Positions 5,242-13,880 are shown, numbered from the stretch's first letter. The stretch: 14,848 bases of DNA from JACZSB01 sp965372015 (GCA_965372015.1 CBDVAP010000065.1:1-14848); one strand, 5' to 3'. Program-made: numbers and translations. The notes: generated by a model not told the origin, from the letters alone.

Positions 5242-8046
5242 TTACTCCACCTCCAGCACGATCGGGTCGCCCAGGCCCAGCCGGCTCAAGGGCTCCAGCT
5301 GGGTGGCGGCGTCGCCCACCACCAGGTATAGCATGCGGTCCGTCAGCAGGTATTTCTGGGCCAGCTCTTTGTGGCGTTCCAGGGTCATGGTCAGGATGTT
5401 CCGCTCATGGTCCTTGACATAGTCGTCGGGCAGGTCGTAGCGGGCGATGGTGTTGAGCATCCATTGGAGGTTGCCCAGGGTCTCGAAGAAACGGGCGTTG
5501 GACTTGATGAGGGCGTCCTGGGTGAAGGTGAGGTCCTCCTCGGAAATACCCTGGGCATACTTCTCCATCTCCTCCTTGAAAATCACCAGGGACTCCAAGG
5601 TGGCGTTGGACTGCACCGCCGCTGAAGCGGTGAATGCTCCCGGATAGCGCGTCCCCGAAAACCCTGACCGGGCGCCGTAGGTGTAGCCCTTTTCCTCCCG
5701 CAGAATCAGGTTGAGGATCCCGTTGAAGCTGCCCCCCAGCTTGTAGTTCATGACCACGGCTGGATGGAATTCGGGGTCGGTGTAAGACAAGGCCAGGTAA
5801 CCAATACGAATCTGCGACTGCTTGGCGCCGGGTACGTCCACGAAGTATAGGGTCGACTTGTCGATGGTCGGCGTGGGTGGCATATCCGGGAAGGTCACCT
5901 CCTTGGCCCCCCATTTCTCCGCCAGGGAGTTGAATGTCTTGATGGCGTTCCTCTGGCTGATAGTGCCCACGATGGAAACGTAGGCCAGCGCCGGGGAAAA
6001 GGTCTTCGCATAGTAGGCTTTGAGATCGTCAATGGTGATCCCGCCAACCGACTCCACCGTGCCCAAGGTGGAGTTGGACAGGATGTGGCCCTCGCCATAC
6101 AGCAGTTTGTTGAACACATCCCGGGAAATCACCGCCGGGTTGGCCCGGTTGCGGTGTATCTGTTCCACCGTCTGCTTGATGATGCGGTCGAACTCCTTCT
6201 GGTCCCAGCGGGGTTCCAGGAGGATTTCCTCCACCAGGGCGTAGACTTCGTCGAACTTCGACTCCAGGCAGTTGGCCTGAATGACGATCCGTTCCCTGCC
6301 GGTGAACATACTGATGCTGGCCCCCAGATCATCGATAGCCTCTTCCAGTTCCAGGGGTGTCCTGTTCCTGGTTCCTTCCATCAGCATGTCCGTGATCAGG
6401 TTCGCCACGCCGATCTTGTCAGGGGTATCGAGCAGGAGGCCACCGCTGAGTGTGACGGAGAACTGCACCAAGGGGAGCTCGCTGTGCCTGATGCCTGAGA
6501 TGGCAAAACCACTACCGTACTGGTGGTGCCATATCTTCGGTAGCACAAGGGTAGGATCAGGGCCGAAGGGCGGCTGCACTGAGCGGTCGAAGATGGAAGG
6601 GGTTTTCTGTGTCACCTCTTCGGCAGCCGTTTTTTGCTTTTCAGCAGTCCGGGCTATGATCGGTTCCTCCACCACCGGAAACCGGGTGGAGCCTTGGGCT
6701 ACCTGGTCGTTTTTCCCCTTGGGCACAAAGCTGGTGAGGATGTAGGGCTGGTCCTTGATGTAGGTTTCGTAGACCCGCAGGACGTCTTCCCGGGTCACGT
6801 CCAGGTAGTTCTGGATGTCCTGGGCGATAAAATCGGGGGACCCGGTGTATTCGCTGTAGAAGGCCAGCTGGAACGACTTGTTCAGGATGCTGGCGATGCC
6901 GTTGTAGAAATTCGTTTCCGTCTTGGCCTTGATGCGGTCCAGATCCCGGTCCGTGAAGCTCTCGGTCTCGAAGCGCTCGAAGGATGCGTGGATGGCCTGT
7001 TCCACCTCGGTGAGATCGGCATCTGGAAAGGTCCGTATGCGGAAACGAACGACGCCCGCGATCTCGTTGCTCCCCTGCCAGCCACTTACACTGGGGGCCA
7101 GCTTCCGCTCTTCCACGATGACCTTGTAGAACGGCGCCTTCTTACCGTCGGTGAGCAGTTGGGCCAGAAGGGACAGGGCGTAGGCATCCAGGTGGTACTC
7201 CTGGACCGTGGGTAACACCATGTTCAGCTCGGGGGACTTGGCGAAGTTGTCCTCGTGGTAGACCTTTTTGGTCTCATCCAGGGTCACCAGCCAGGGTTCC
7301 GGGTCAGTCACCGGTGGCGAGGACTCGATCTCCCCGAAATACTTCTCCACCCACTGGAGGGTCTGGGCCCGGTCGTAGTCCCCGGCGATGACTAGGGTGG
7401 CGTTGTTGGGGCCGTACCAGGTCTTGTGAAAGTCGATGACGTTCTGGAGGGTGGCCTTACGCAGATCATCCAATGAGCCGATGACCTGCCAGTTGTAGGG
7501 GTGGTCCTCGGGGTACAGAGTCTTGTCGATGACGTAGTTGGTATGGCCGTATGGTCGATTGTCATAACTTTGTCGTTTCTCATTCTGGACCACGTCCTGC
7601 TGGTTCTCGAAGGCCGCCTGGGTGATAGTGCCCAGCAGGTAGCCCATGCGGTCCGATTCCATCCAGAGCACCATCTCCAGGGCATTTTTGGGCACGATCT
7701 CAAAATAGGCCGTGCCGTCCTCGAAGGTGAAGCCGTTCAAGGTGCCGCCGGCTCCCTGGATCATCCTAAAGAATTTGTCCGGGCCTACGTTTTCAGATTC
7801 CTGGAACAATATGTGTTCGAACAGATGAGCGAAGCCCGTTCGGCCCGGCTCTTCGCGGTTGGAGCCCACGTGGAACAGGATGGCCACCGATACAATGGGG
7901 TCAGAGCGGTCTTCGTGCAGGATCACCTCCAACCCGTTGTCCAGGGTGTATTTCTCGAAGTCGATTTTAAGCGCCGGCCGGCCGCAGGCGACCAACAGCA
8001 GCAGGATGGCAGTGAAGACTACTCGTTTCAGTTGTTCAGGCATCAT
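5242..8046 (-). CDS. M16 family zinc metallopeptidase lipoprotein, two-domain
   Basis: A 934-residue peptidase of the pitrilysin/processing peptidase family, predicted to act outside the cytoplasm. The start at 8046 is set by AAGGAG six bases upstream; the frame extends further 5' but the ribosome binding site lies inside that extension. A lipoprotein signal follows (VVFTAILLLLVAC, Cys21). The N-terminal M16 unit has the inverted zinc motif HLFEH (74-78) and the third ligand Glu156 in NEKRQ. A charged linker at about 455-500 leads to a second M16 unit without HxxEH (residues 544-555 carry no His or Glu at those sites) but with the substrate-side signature REEKGYTYGA (783-792). One active and one inactive half in a single chain is a standard M16 arrangement. 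It is last in the minus-strand operon, about 61 bases after the HIT gene, with its own good ribosome binding site. Likely role: degrading peptides in the periplasm. Confidence 0.92.
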   Translation of the reverse strand: MMPEQLKRVVFTAILLLLVACGRPALKIDFEKYTLDNGLEVILHEDRSDPIVSVAILFHVGSNREEPGRTGFAHLFEHILFQESENVGPDKFFRMIQGAGGTLNGFTFEDGTAYFEIVPKNALEMVLWMESDRMGYLLGTITQAAFENQQDVVQNEKRQSYDNRPYGHTNYVIDKTLYPEDHPYNWQVIGSLDDLRKATLQNVIDFHKTWYGPNNATLVIAGDYDRAQTLQWVEKYFGEIESSPPVTDPEPWLVTLDETKKVYHEDNFAKSPELNMVLPTVQEYHLDAYALSLLAQLLTDGKKAPFYKVIVEERKLAPSVSGWQGSNEIAGVVRFRIRTFPDADLTEVEQAIHASFERFETESFTDRDLDRIKAKTETNFYNGIASILNKSFQLAFYSEYTGSPDFIAQDIQNYLDVTREDVLRVYETYIKDQPYILTSFVPKGKNDQVAQGSTRFPVVEEPIIARTAEKQKTAAEEVTQKTPSIFDRSVQPPFGPDPTLVLPKIWHHQYGSGFAISGIRHSELPLVQFSVTLSGGLLLDTPDKIGVANLITDMLMEGTRNRTPLELEEAIDDLGASISMFTGRERIVIQANCLESKFDEVYALVEEILLEPRWDQKEFDRIIKQTVEQIHRNRANPAVISRDVFNKLLYGEGHILSNSTLGTVESVGGITIDDLKAYYAKTFSPALAYVSIVGTISQRNAIKTFNSLAEKWGAKEVTFPDMPPTPTIDKSTLYFVDVPGAKQSQIRIGYLALSYTDPEFHPAVVMNYKLGGSFNGILNLILREEKGYTYGARSGFSGTRYPGAFTASAAVQSNATLESLVIFKEEMEKYAQGISEEDLTFTQDALIKSNARFFETLGNLQWMLNTIARYDLPDDYVKDHERNILTMTLERHKELAQKYLLTDRMLYLVVGDAATQLEPLSRLGLGDPIVLEVE

Positions 8047-8107
8047 AGTTTTCTCCTTAGGCAATCAATTTGCAGTATCGGATGCTTGCGGGGGCCGTGG
8101 GCTACCC

Positions 8108-8593
8108 CTATTCCTCGTTGAAGCTTCCGGCCAACAGGTCCCGGGTGTCGCGCAGGCTCTGTACCTGGACCTTGGCGCCCCCCAGCACCGGCATGAAATT
8201 TGTGTCGCCCACCCAGCGCGGTACCAAGTGCAGGTGGATATGCTCCTTGATCCCGGCCCCGGCGGCGGCACCCAGGTTGGCCCCGAAGTTGAAGCCCTCG
8301 GCCTGCATTTCACGGCGCAGGACTTTCATGGCCCGGGCGGACAGATCCAGCAACTCCAGCCGAACATCGGGAGCCAGGTCGTCCAGCTCGGACAGATGTT
8401 CATAAGGCGCCACCAGCAGATGACCGTTGTTGTAGGGATACAGGTTCATCATCACGAAGGCCTTTTCGCCGCGATGCACCAACAGGTTTTCAGCGTCGTC
8501 GCCGGCCGCCGGCTTGTCGCAGAAGATGCACCCATCCCCATCTTTGGGGGCCCGGATGTATTCCATCCGCCAGGGAGCCCATAGTCGATCCAT
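8108..8593 (-). CDS. HIT family protein, Ap4A phosphorylase-like
   Basis: The 161-residue protein carries the histidine triad HIHLHLV (His118, His120, His122), where the middle His is the nucleophile in family members. The N-terminus LWAPWRMEYI, the CxxC pair (Cys22, Cys25, a likely zinc site), NLYPYNNGHLLVAPY (50-64), and the tail GGAKV...LRDTRDLLA all match the Rv2613c-like Ap4A phosphorylase group from memory, rather than the short HINT group. Such enzymes split diadenosine tetraphosphate with phosphate. It starts 6 bases after the EF-G-like gene stop, so translation is probably coupled; the ribosome binding site is weak. Cytosolic. Confidence 0.88.
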   Translation of the reverse strand: MDRLWAPWRMEYIRAPKDGDGCIFCDKPAAGDDAENLLVHRGEKAFVMMNLYPYNNGHLLVAPYEHLSELDDLAPDVRLELLDLSARAMKVLRREMQAEGFNFGANLGAAAGAGIKEHIHLHLVPRWVGDTNFMPVLGGAKVQVQSLRDTRDLLAGSFNEE

Positions 8594-8599
8594 TTTCGG

Positions 8600-10687
8600 C
8601 TACTCGGCCTTATCCGCCTTAGTGGCCTTGATGACTCGCTGTTCCTCATCGTGCGGCATCCGCTCGTAGCTGAAGAAACGCTGCGTATGAAGGCCCCGGC
8701 CCCCGGTCATTGACCTGAGGGCGGTGGCGTAATGCCCCAGGGATCCCAGCGGCACGTGGGCCTTGACCTTTTGCAGGTGGCCGTCGGCTTCCATGCCCAG
8801 CACTTTCCCCCGGCGGGACGAAATGTCGCCCATGATATCGCCCATGAATTCCTCCGGGACCAAAACCTCGATCTCATAGATTGGCTCCAACAGGACCGGC
8901 CGCGCCTGCAGGAAAGCCTCCTTGAAAGCCTCTCGGCCGGCGGTCTGAAAGGCGATGTCCTTGGAGTCTACCGGATGTTGTTTGCCGTCGTAAACCACGG
9001 CTTTGGCGTCTACACAACGGTAACCGGCCAGCACTCCATCGGTAACGGCGGCATTTACGCCCTTCTCGATTGATGGGATGAACACCCGGTCGATGGCCAT
9101 GCCCTTGATCTGCGATTCGAACTGGATGCCGGAGCCGGGCGGTAACGGCTCAACGAACATCCAGACCTCGGCGAACTGGCCGGCCCCACCGGATTGCTTC
9201 TTATGCCGGTACTTAGCCTCACCGCGACTGGAAATTGTTTCCTGATAAGGCACCTTGGGATCGGCCAATTCCACATCCACCCCGAAACGCAATTTTAGCC
9301 GTTGCACCACCGTCTCCAGGTGCAGCTCGCCCTGTCCCGAGATGATGGTTTGCCTTACTTCCGGGTCATATTCGAACACGAAAGTAGGGTCTTCCTCGTG
9401 GAGAGTGGACAGGCCGGTGCTGATCTTGTCCTCGTCGCCCTTGGCCCGGGGCATGATGGCCGCCCGTTCCTTGTGCTCCGGCAGGGTAATTCGTGGCAGC
9501 ACCACCGCTTTATGCGGGTCGCAAAGGGTGTCACCGGTATGGGTATGCTTTAGTTTCACCACAGCGGCAATATCGCCGGGCACCGCCTCGCCCAACTCGT
9601 TTCGTTTCTTGCCGTTCATGCTGTAGATAGTGCCCATGCGCTCCCGGGCCTGCTGGGAGCTGTTGAGCAGGTCGACGCCCGTTTTTACCGTTCCCGAGTA
9701 GACCCGGAAAAATGACAGTTCGCCCAGGTGGGCTTCGCTGACGGTCTTGAAAATGAAAATAGAGACGGAACCGTCTCTTGAGGCTGGTATGGAGACTTCC
9801 TGTTCATTGCCGGCACCGGACCGGCCCTTAACCTGGTCGGCGTCGGTGGCACAGGGCGCGTACTTGGCGAATAAGTCCATCATCCGGCGCACCCCGATGT
9901 TTGCCAGGCCGGCCAGGGGGAACAAGGGGATCAGGGTCCCGGCCTGAATTGCTCCCCGCAGGCCACCCCGCAGGTCATCCTCGGAAAGTTCGTCCTTCTC
10001 AAAAAATTTCTCCAACAAAGTATCGTCCGACTCGGCCACCAGTTCGATCAGTTCACCGTGCAAGGTGTTGATCCGGTCGCTCCAATCCGCCGGTAATTCG
10101 CCGGCCTCGTACTTGCCGGAGCCATCGGTTTTATAGGTATGCAGCTCTTTGCGCAATACGTCGGCCACCTGGTTGAAATTGGGGCCGGGATTCACCGGCC
10201 AGCCCAAGGGAAACACGCGGGGTCCGAAGCGCTCCCGGGCCTGGGCCAGTACATCGTCAAATTTGGTGTTTTCTCGATCAAGCATATTCACCGCCAGCAG
10301 CCGGGGGAGGCCGTAGTCGGCGGCCGACCGCCACACCTGCTCGGTGCCTACCTCCATCCCGGCCACCCCGCTGATCAGCACCAGCGAGAAATCGGCCACG
10401 CGCAGGGAACCCTGGACCTCACCGAAGAAGTCGGCGTAGCCTGGTGTGTCGAGGATGTTAATTTTCTTTTCCTGCCAGGATAGATGCAGGACGGACGAAT
10501 TGATGGAAATCTGCCGCTCGATTTCATCTTCATGGTAATCGGAGACCGTGCTGCCGTTCTCGATGGAGCCGATACGGTTGACTTCTCCAGCGTTGAAAAG
10601 CATGGCATCCGCCAAGATGGTCTTACCGACGGTACCATGCCCGGTCAAGGCGCAGGTGAGAATGTCCTCCGGGTCATATTTGGACAT
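8600..10687 (-). CDS. Elongation factor G-like GTPase (EF-G-2 type)
   Basis: The 695-residue protein has the full five-domain EF-G layout: G domain (about 1-285), II (300-395), III (400-478), IV (480-602) and V (603-690). The P-loop is GHGTVGKT (16-23), the switch I region carries ERQISINSS, and G3 is DTPGYADF (80-87). Tyr replaces the catalytic switch II His (DTPGH), which is usual in the EF-G-2 group and separates it from the main fusA product. G4 reads NMLD (134-137) instead of NKxD. Domain III has GQGELHLE (451-458) and domain V EFMGDIMGDISSRRGKVLGM. The start at 10687 is preceded by GGAGGA with a 7-base gap; an in-frame TTG upstream overlaps that site and is rejected. The main EF-G is presumably elsewhere in the genome. 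The role of EF-G-2 proteins is not settled. Confidence 0.9.
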   Translation of the reverse strand: MSKYDPEDILTCALTGHGTVGKTILADAMLFNAGEVNRIGSIENGSTVSDYHEDEIERQISINSSVLHLSWQEKKINILDTPGYADFFGEVQGSLRVADFSLVLISGVAGMEVGTEQVWRSAADYGLPRLLAVNMLDRENTKFDDVLAQARERFGPRVFPLGWPVNPGPNFNQVADVLRKELHTYKTDGSGKYEAGELPADWSDRINTLHGELIELVAESDDTLLEKFFEKDELSEDDLRGGLRGAIQAGTLIPLFPLAGLANIGVRRMMDLFAKYAPCATDADQVKGRSGAGNEQEVSIPASRDGSVSIFIFKTVSEAHLGELSFFRVYSGTVKTGVDLLNSSQQARERMGTIYSMNGKKRNELGEAVPGDIAAVVKLKHTHTGDTLCDPHKAVVLPRITLPEHKERAAIMPRAKGDEDKISTGLSTLHEEDPTFVFEYDPEVRQTIISGQGELHLETVVQRLKLRFGVDVELADPKVPYQETISSRGEAKYRHKKQSGGAGQFAEVWMFVEPLPPGSGIQFESQIKGMAIDRVFIPSIEKGVNAAVTDGVLAGYRCVDAKAVVYDGKQHPVDSKDIAFQTAGREAFKEAFLQARPVLLEPIYEIEVLVPEEFMGDIMGDISSRRGKVLGMEADGHLQKVKAHVPLGSLGHYATALRSMTGGRGLHTQRFFSYERMPHDEEQRVIKATKADKAE

Positions 10688-10733
10688 TATGGTTTCCTCC
10701 AATTAAACATAGTTTTGGTAATAAGTGATCCAG

Positions 10734-11027
10734 TTATGAACCCTGTGCGGTTTGGGTCCTTTCATCGAACAGCCCCAAATCCTGATAACGGTCCAGAAAC
10801 AAGCGCACAGCCGGCTTGAGATAGATTCCCTGCAGGTCCCGCTTCCCCAAAGCTTCCGCCAGGTGACGGGCTCGCTGTTCTAACGGGGTGGCCTTGTTCA
10901 GCACCACCATCTCTTCACCTTCGAGAATGCAATCGCCGCCCTTAAAACTACCCCGATCCAGCACCACCGCCAACCCCAGGCGGGATGCCACCTCTTCCAG
11001 CTCCTGGAACAGGGCCGGCAATTTCAT
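10734..11027 (-). CDS. Small protein of unknown function, 97 residues
   Basis: I do not recognise this protein. It is soluble, with no signal or membrane segment. An N-terminal amphipathic helix (LFQELEEVASRLGL) is followed by strand-like segments (AVVLDRGSFKGGDC, EEMVVLNK) and then helices (LEQRARHLAEALGK, PAVRLFLDRYQDLG). FKGGDC and LNKATPLEQR look like the conserved core, and the pattern resembles short conserved hypothetical proteins of related phyla, but I cannot name a family. It starts 3 bases after the stop of the guanylyltransferase gene and ends 46 bases before the EF-G-like gene, so it is an internal operon member. That tight packing and the normal codon pattern support a real gene. 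Confidence 0.8.
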   Translation of the reverse strand: MKLPALFQELEEVASRLGLAVVLDRGSFKGGDCILEGEEMVVLNKATPLEQRARHLAEALGKRDLQGIYLKPAVRLFLDRYQDLGLFDERTQTAQGS

Positions 11028-11030
11028 GCT

Positions 11031-12092
11031 CTAAAGCAGATCCTCACGCTTCCGGGATTTAAGCCAGTGAACGATGTCCTGTACCCGTTCGCTCTGGCTG
11101 CGCGGCAGCACAATGGTGGCATCGGCCATGGAAACCACTATCAAGTCCTCCGCCCCAATAACGGCCGTATAGCGGTCTTCGCTGACCACCAGTGAATTAT
11201 GGGAATCCAGTATGGTCACATCACCCTGGATCACGTTTCCATCGGAATCCTTGGGCAGCACTTCGTACAGGGTGCGCCAGCTACCCAGGTCGTTCCAGTC
11301 GAAGCGGGTCTCAACCGTAAAGATGGAATCGGCGTTTTCCAGGATACCGTAATCCACGCTGATGCTGTCCACCACCGGCCAGACTTCGGCTAGTACCTCG
11401 GCGAACCGGGGTGTATCGATCAGGTGCTCGATAGAGGCCAGGTTTTCGGCGGTGGCCGGGAGATGGACTGCCAGGTTGTCCAGGAAAGTATCTACTCGCC
11501 AGATGAACATCCCCCCATTCCACAAATGGGACCCTCCCTCGAGAAACTGTTTGGCGGTTTCCAGGCTCGGTTTTTCGGTAAACCGGACCACCGGATGCAC
11601 GTCACCGCCGTCTTCCCGGGTAAACTGAACGTAACCATAGCCGGTAGCGGGGTAGGCGGGCTGAATACCCAGGGTGACCAGATGGGGACCGGCAGCGGCC
11701 TTTTTCTCCGCCAGGACCAGGGAACGGTGAAACAGTTTTTCCTTGCGGATCAGGTGGTCGGCCGGGAAGACCCCCATAACCGCATCGCCGCCAAACCGCT
11801 TGCGCAAGATGAAAGCTGCCAGGGCGATGGCGGGGGCGGTATTGCGGGGACCGGGCTCGACGAATAGATTCTCCGGGGGAATATGCGCCGCCTCGCTGCT
11901 CAACAAGTGCGTCAGATGCTCCGGGGCCACGATGTATACCCCTTCAGCCCGGGAGTATTTCTCCAGACGAGCGACGGTTTGAGATATGAGGGATTTGCCG
12001 TTCAGGAGTTCAAGAAGCTGTTTGGGCCGGTTCCGCCGGCTTTTAGGCCAGAACCGGGTGCCGGAGCCACCGGCAATTATTACACAGTGCAT
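11031..12092 (-). CDS. manC: Mannose-1-phosphate guanylyltransferase
   Basis: A 353-residue cytosolic nucleotidyltransferase predicted to make GDP-mannose from mannose 1-phosphate and GTP. The pyrophosphorylase signature GGSGTRFWPKS (8-18) and PKQLL (23-27) are at the N-terminus. EPGPRNTAPAIALAA, FPADHLI, RFTEKPS and WNGGMFIWRVD follow in the family order. The length fits the short, single-function form; the C-terminal phosphomannose isomerase cupin of bifunctional enzymes is absent. The ATG follows the TAG of the Ig-like lipoprotein gene with no gap, and AAGGA lies in the end of that gene as ribosome binding site, so the two are likely coupled. GDP-mannose would feed surface glycan or glycolipid synthesis; no glycosyltransferase is in the window. 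Confidence 0.93.
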   Translation of the reverse strand: MHCVIIAGGSGTRFWPKSRRNRPKQLLELLNGKSLISQTVARLEKYSRAEGVYIVAPEHLTHLLSSEAAHIPPENLFVEPGPRNTAPAIALAAFILRKRFGGDAVMGVFPADHLIRKEKLFHRSLVLAEKKAAAGPHLVTLGIQPAYPATGYGYVQFTREDGGDVHPVVRFTEKPSLETAKQFLEGGSHLWNGGMFIWRVDTFLDNLAVHLPATAENLASIEHLIDTPRFAEVLAEVWPVVDSISVDYGILENADSIFTVETRFDWNDLGSWRTLYEVLPKDSDGNVIQGDVTILDSHNSLVVSEDRYTAVIGAEDLIVVSMADATIVLPRSQSERVQDIVHWLKSRKREDLL

Positions 12093-13748
12093 CTAATCCT
12101 TTCTATCAGCGGGGGCCTCCTGGACCGTATCGAGCGCAACACTAAAGTTAATATCAACCCCTCCAACTTCCCAACGCGGCCTTACCTCCACCGGGTCCAG
12201 GTAGCTGACGAACGGGGCTGCCGGCCGGTAGGGCTCCCAGCTGCCACTATAGTACGGCAACGGCGACCGCCCTATCTGCCCATGGGCGAACAGGTAATAG
12301 AATCCGGGCGGCACCAGGTCGACGTGATAGCCGGCGGTATCGGTAACGGCATGGGCCACCCGGCGCCCGGTCTCCACCTCCCGGACCTCCACTACAATCG
12401 TCCCTGCCAACCCGATGATCCGGCCACTGATTTCACCAGTGCTCTGGGGCAGTTGAAATTCCAACTTGAGCGCGACCAGGGAATCGGCCAACGGATTACC
12501 GGCGTAATCGGTAATATCGCCGCCCAGGAACTCGGCACGTTTATAGCGTTCCGGCTCGTAGACTTCCAGACTGGCGGCGAGTGGGGTGTCCTGGAGCAGA
12601 GGCACCTCCAGGGTGTCCTTCCCCATAACCCGCGCCAGCAGTCCCTCCGGCAGCCGCACCGGCTCATTAAAGGTCACCTTCCCCCGGGCGGTGGTTACCA
12701 GGCGGCTCCCCGCCACAGGCACAGGTTCCAGGCGCACGAGCTTGCCCTTTACACTCACCTTGGGCTGCAAAGTATCCACCATAGCCGGACCGGGCAGGAC
12801 AAAGGGTTCAATGCGGTACGGTTCTCCCAATTGGGTATATCCCTCCCCCAAGTCCACCACGGTGGAATCGGAGTCCGGCGCCAACACCACATAGCCCCAG
12901 GTAGCTGCCCTCTGCGTGGCATACAGACCGGCTGGCGGGGGCGCCTCACCGAAGGGAGTATCGAAAGTGATGGCCAGGTAAGTGGGAGTCACCCACTCCA
13001 GCGACTGAATCTGGGGCTGAGCCAGGGGTGATGACAGCAGCATCCGCACCCCGACTGTATCGCCCTGCACCAGTAGCGGTTCTTCGGGAGGCAGGGCATA
13101 GCGGCGCCGATTGATGCCGGCCGGAAAATCGGCCAGGCCCCCTTCCACCACCACCACCCGGTAGGGGCCGCTCGGCAGATAGGAGAAGGAAAACCGCCCG
13201 TCATCAGCCAGATCGACACTCTGAAACAGATCGTAGTCCGCAGGGCTGTCGCTGGGGACAAACAGCCCTACCACTATCGTTGAGTTGGGATCGTTTTCCA
13301 GTACCAATCCCTCGATTCGGCCGAAAGGAATCTCCCCCCCGGTGCTGAACACATACTGCTGAGACTGGGGCAGTTTATTGCGCTGGTGGTCCCGGATACC
13401 GCGCTGCAGGGTGAGTATGTAGGTCTGGTCGACGGCCAGCGGCTCGGTCGGTTTGATGATCACCCGCCGACCTTTGACTTTGGTGGTGAAGTCCACCTCG
13501 GGGGTGAAGATTACGGACCCAGGGATGGAGAGGGGATCCACCAATTCGTCAAAATAAATTTCTATCGATTCGCGGGTATCGATCCGGCGGCTGAGGTTGG
13601 GCGGCTCCAATCGCATCACTACCGGTCCGGTCTCGTCCACCGGCCCCCCCGAAGGCCCCTTGACCGCCGCGCAGCCCTGCATAAGGAGCAATCCCAGGGT
13701 GGTAAGTAGCGCGACAAAGCGGCGATATCTAGGCGGAGCCACCGACAT
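12093..13748 (-). CDS. Ig-like (Big_5) domain lipoprotein
   Basis: The 551-residue predicted lipoprotein has a basic start (RYRR), a hydrophobic stretch (FVALLTTLGLLLMQ) and Cys26. The mature N-terminus CAAVKGPSGGPVDETGP and the following PPNLSRRIDTRESIEIYFDE, VDPLSI and YILTLQRGIRDHQRNKL segments are those of the Big_5 (SbsA Ig-like) lipoproteins common in Bacteroidota-like genomes. Two carboxypeptidase-regulatory-like beta modules can be seen: about 130-195 (GRIEGLVLEND...SYLPSGPYRVVVVEG) and about 455-510 (GEISGRIIGLAGTIVVEV...LVPPGFYYLFA). No enzyme motif is present. The role is unknown, possibly structural at the envelope. The ATG at 13748 is preferred; an in-frame GTG at 13769 also lacks a ribosome binding site. 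It is the first gene of the six-gene operon. Confidence 0.82.
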   Translation of the reverse strand: MSVAPPRYRRFVALLTTLGLLLMQGCAAVKGPSGGPVDETGPVVMRLEPPNLSRRIDTRESIEIYFDELVDPLSIPGSVIFTPEVDFTTKVKGRRVIIKPTEPLAVDQTYILTLQRGIRDHQRNKLPQSQQYVFSTGGEIPFGRIEGLVLENDPNSTIVVGLFVPSDSPADYDLFQSVDLADDGRFSFSYLPSGPYRVVVVEGGLADFPAGINRRRYALPPEEPLLVQGDTVGVRMLLSSPLAQPQIQSLEWVTPTYLAITFDTPFGEAPPPAGLYATQRAATWGYVVLAPDSDSTVVDLGEGYTQLGEPYRIEPFVLPGPAMVDTLQPKVSVKGKLVRLEPVPVAGSRLVTTARGKVTFNEPVRLPEGLLARVMGKDTLEVPLLQDTPLAASLEVYEPERYKRAEFLGGDITDYAGNPLADSLVALKLEFQLPQSTGEISGRIIGLAGTIVVEVREVETGRRVAHAVTDTAGYHVDLVPPGFYYLFAHGQIGRSPLPYYSGSWEPYRPAAPFVSYLDPVEVRPRWEVGGVDINFSVALDTVQEAPADRKD

Positions 13749-13795
13749 GGCCGGTGAAATTAGGCGCACGGGGCGGGAACTGCCAAGGATAGGGA

Positions 13796-13828
13796 GTTAC
13801 TGGTTTCGTGTTACGAGTTACGAGTTTT
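13796..13828. repeat. Degenerate tandem 7-mer GTTACGA
   Basis: GTTACGA is repeated directly at 13810-13816 and 13817-13823 and continues as GTT; a looser copy starts with GTTAC at 13796 and GTTTCGT at 13803. Translations such as FRVTSYEF arise from it and are familiar as spurious peptides from intergenic repeats. It lies in the 5' region of the minus-strand operon, about 50-80 bases before its first start codon. Confidence 0.55.
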
Positions 13829-13865
13829 TAGCTACCGATTTAATTTGGGTACGCGCCAGGACTGA

Positions 13866-13880
13866 TATCACTGGGTGATA
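13866..13880. promoter_or_regulatory. Perfect inverted repeat in the divergent spacer, possible operator
   Basis: TATCAC (13866-13871), spacer TGG, GTGATA (13875-13880). It sits about midway between two divergent transcription units (starts at 13748 and 14015), where a shared regulator could bind. A 6-bp-arm repeat can also occur by chance. Confidence 0.3.

Larger units (their letters stand above)
5242..13748 (-). other. Probable six-gene operon
   Basis: Six co-directional genes are separated by about 0, 3, 46, 6 and 61 bases in transcription order: Ig-like lipoprotein, manC, 97-residue protein, EF-G-2-like, HIT and M16 peptidase. No terminator-like hairpin is visible in the gaps. The two longer gaps each precede genes with strong ribosome binding sites. 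I could not identify a convincing promoter upstream of 13748. By eye the cluster is more GC-rich than the flanking plus-strand and secreted-protein genes. Confidence 0.7.

Noticed and set aside
11883..13031. Long plus-strand frame of 382 codons opposite manC and the Ig-like lipoprotein gene
   Set aside because: It spans two well-supported genes on the other strand; composition (rich in His, Gln, Arg, Pro, Gly) is that of an antisense shadow in GC-rich DNA.
13597..13878. Plus-strand frame containing FRVTSYEF
   Set aside because: It overlaps the start of the Ig-like lipoprotein gene on the other strand and the GTTACGA repeat; no family features and no ribosome binding site.
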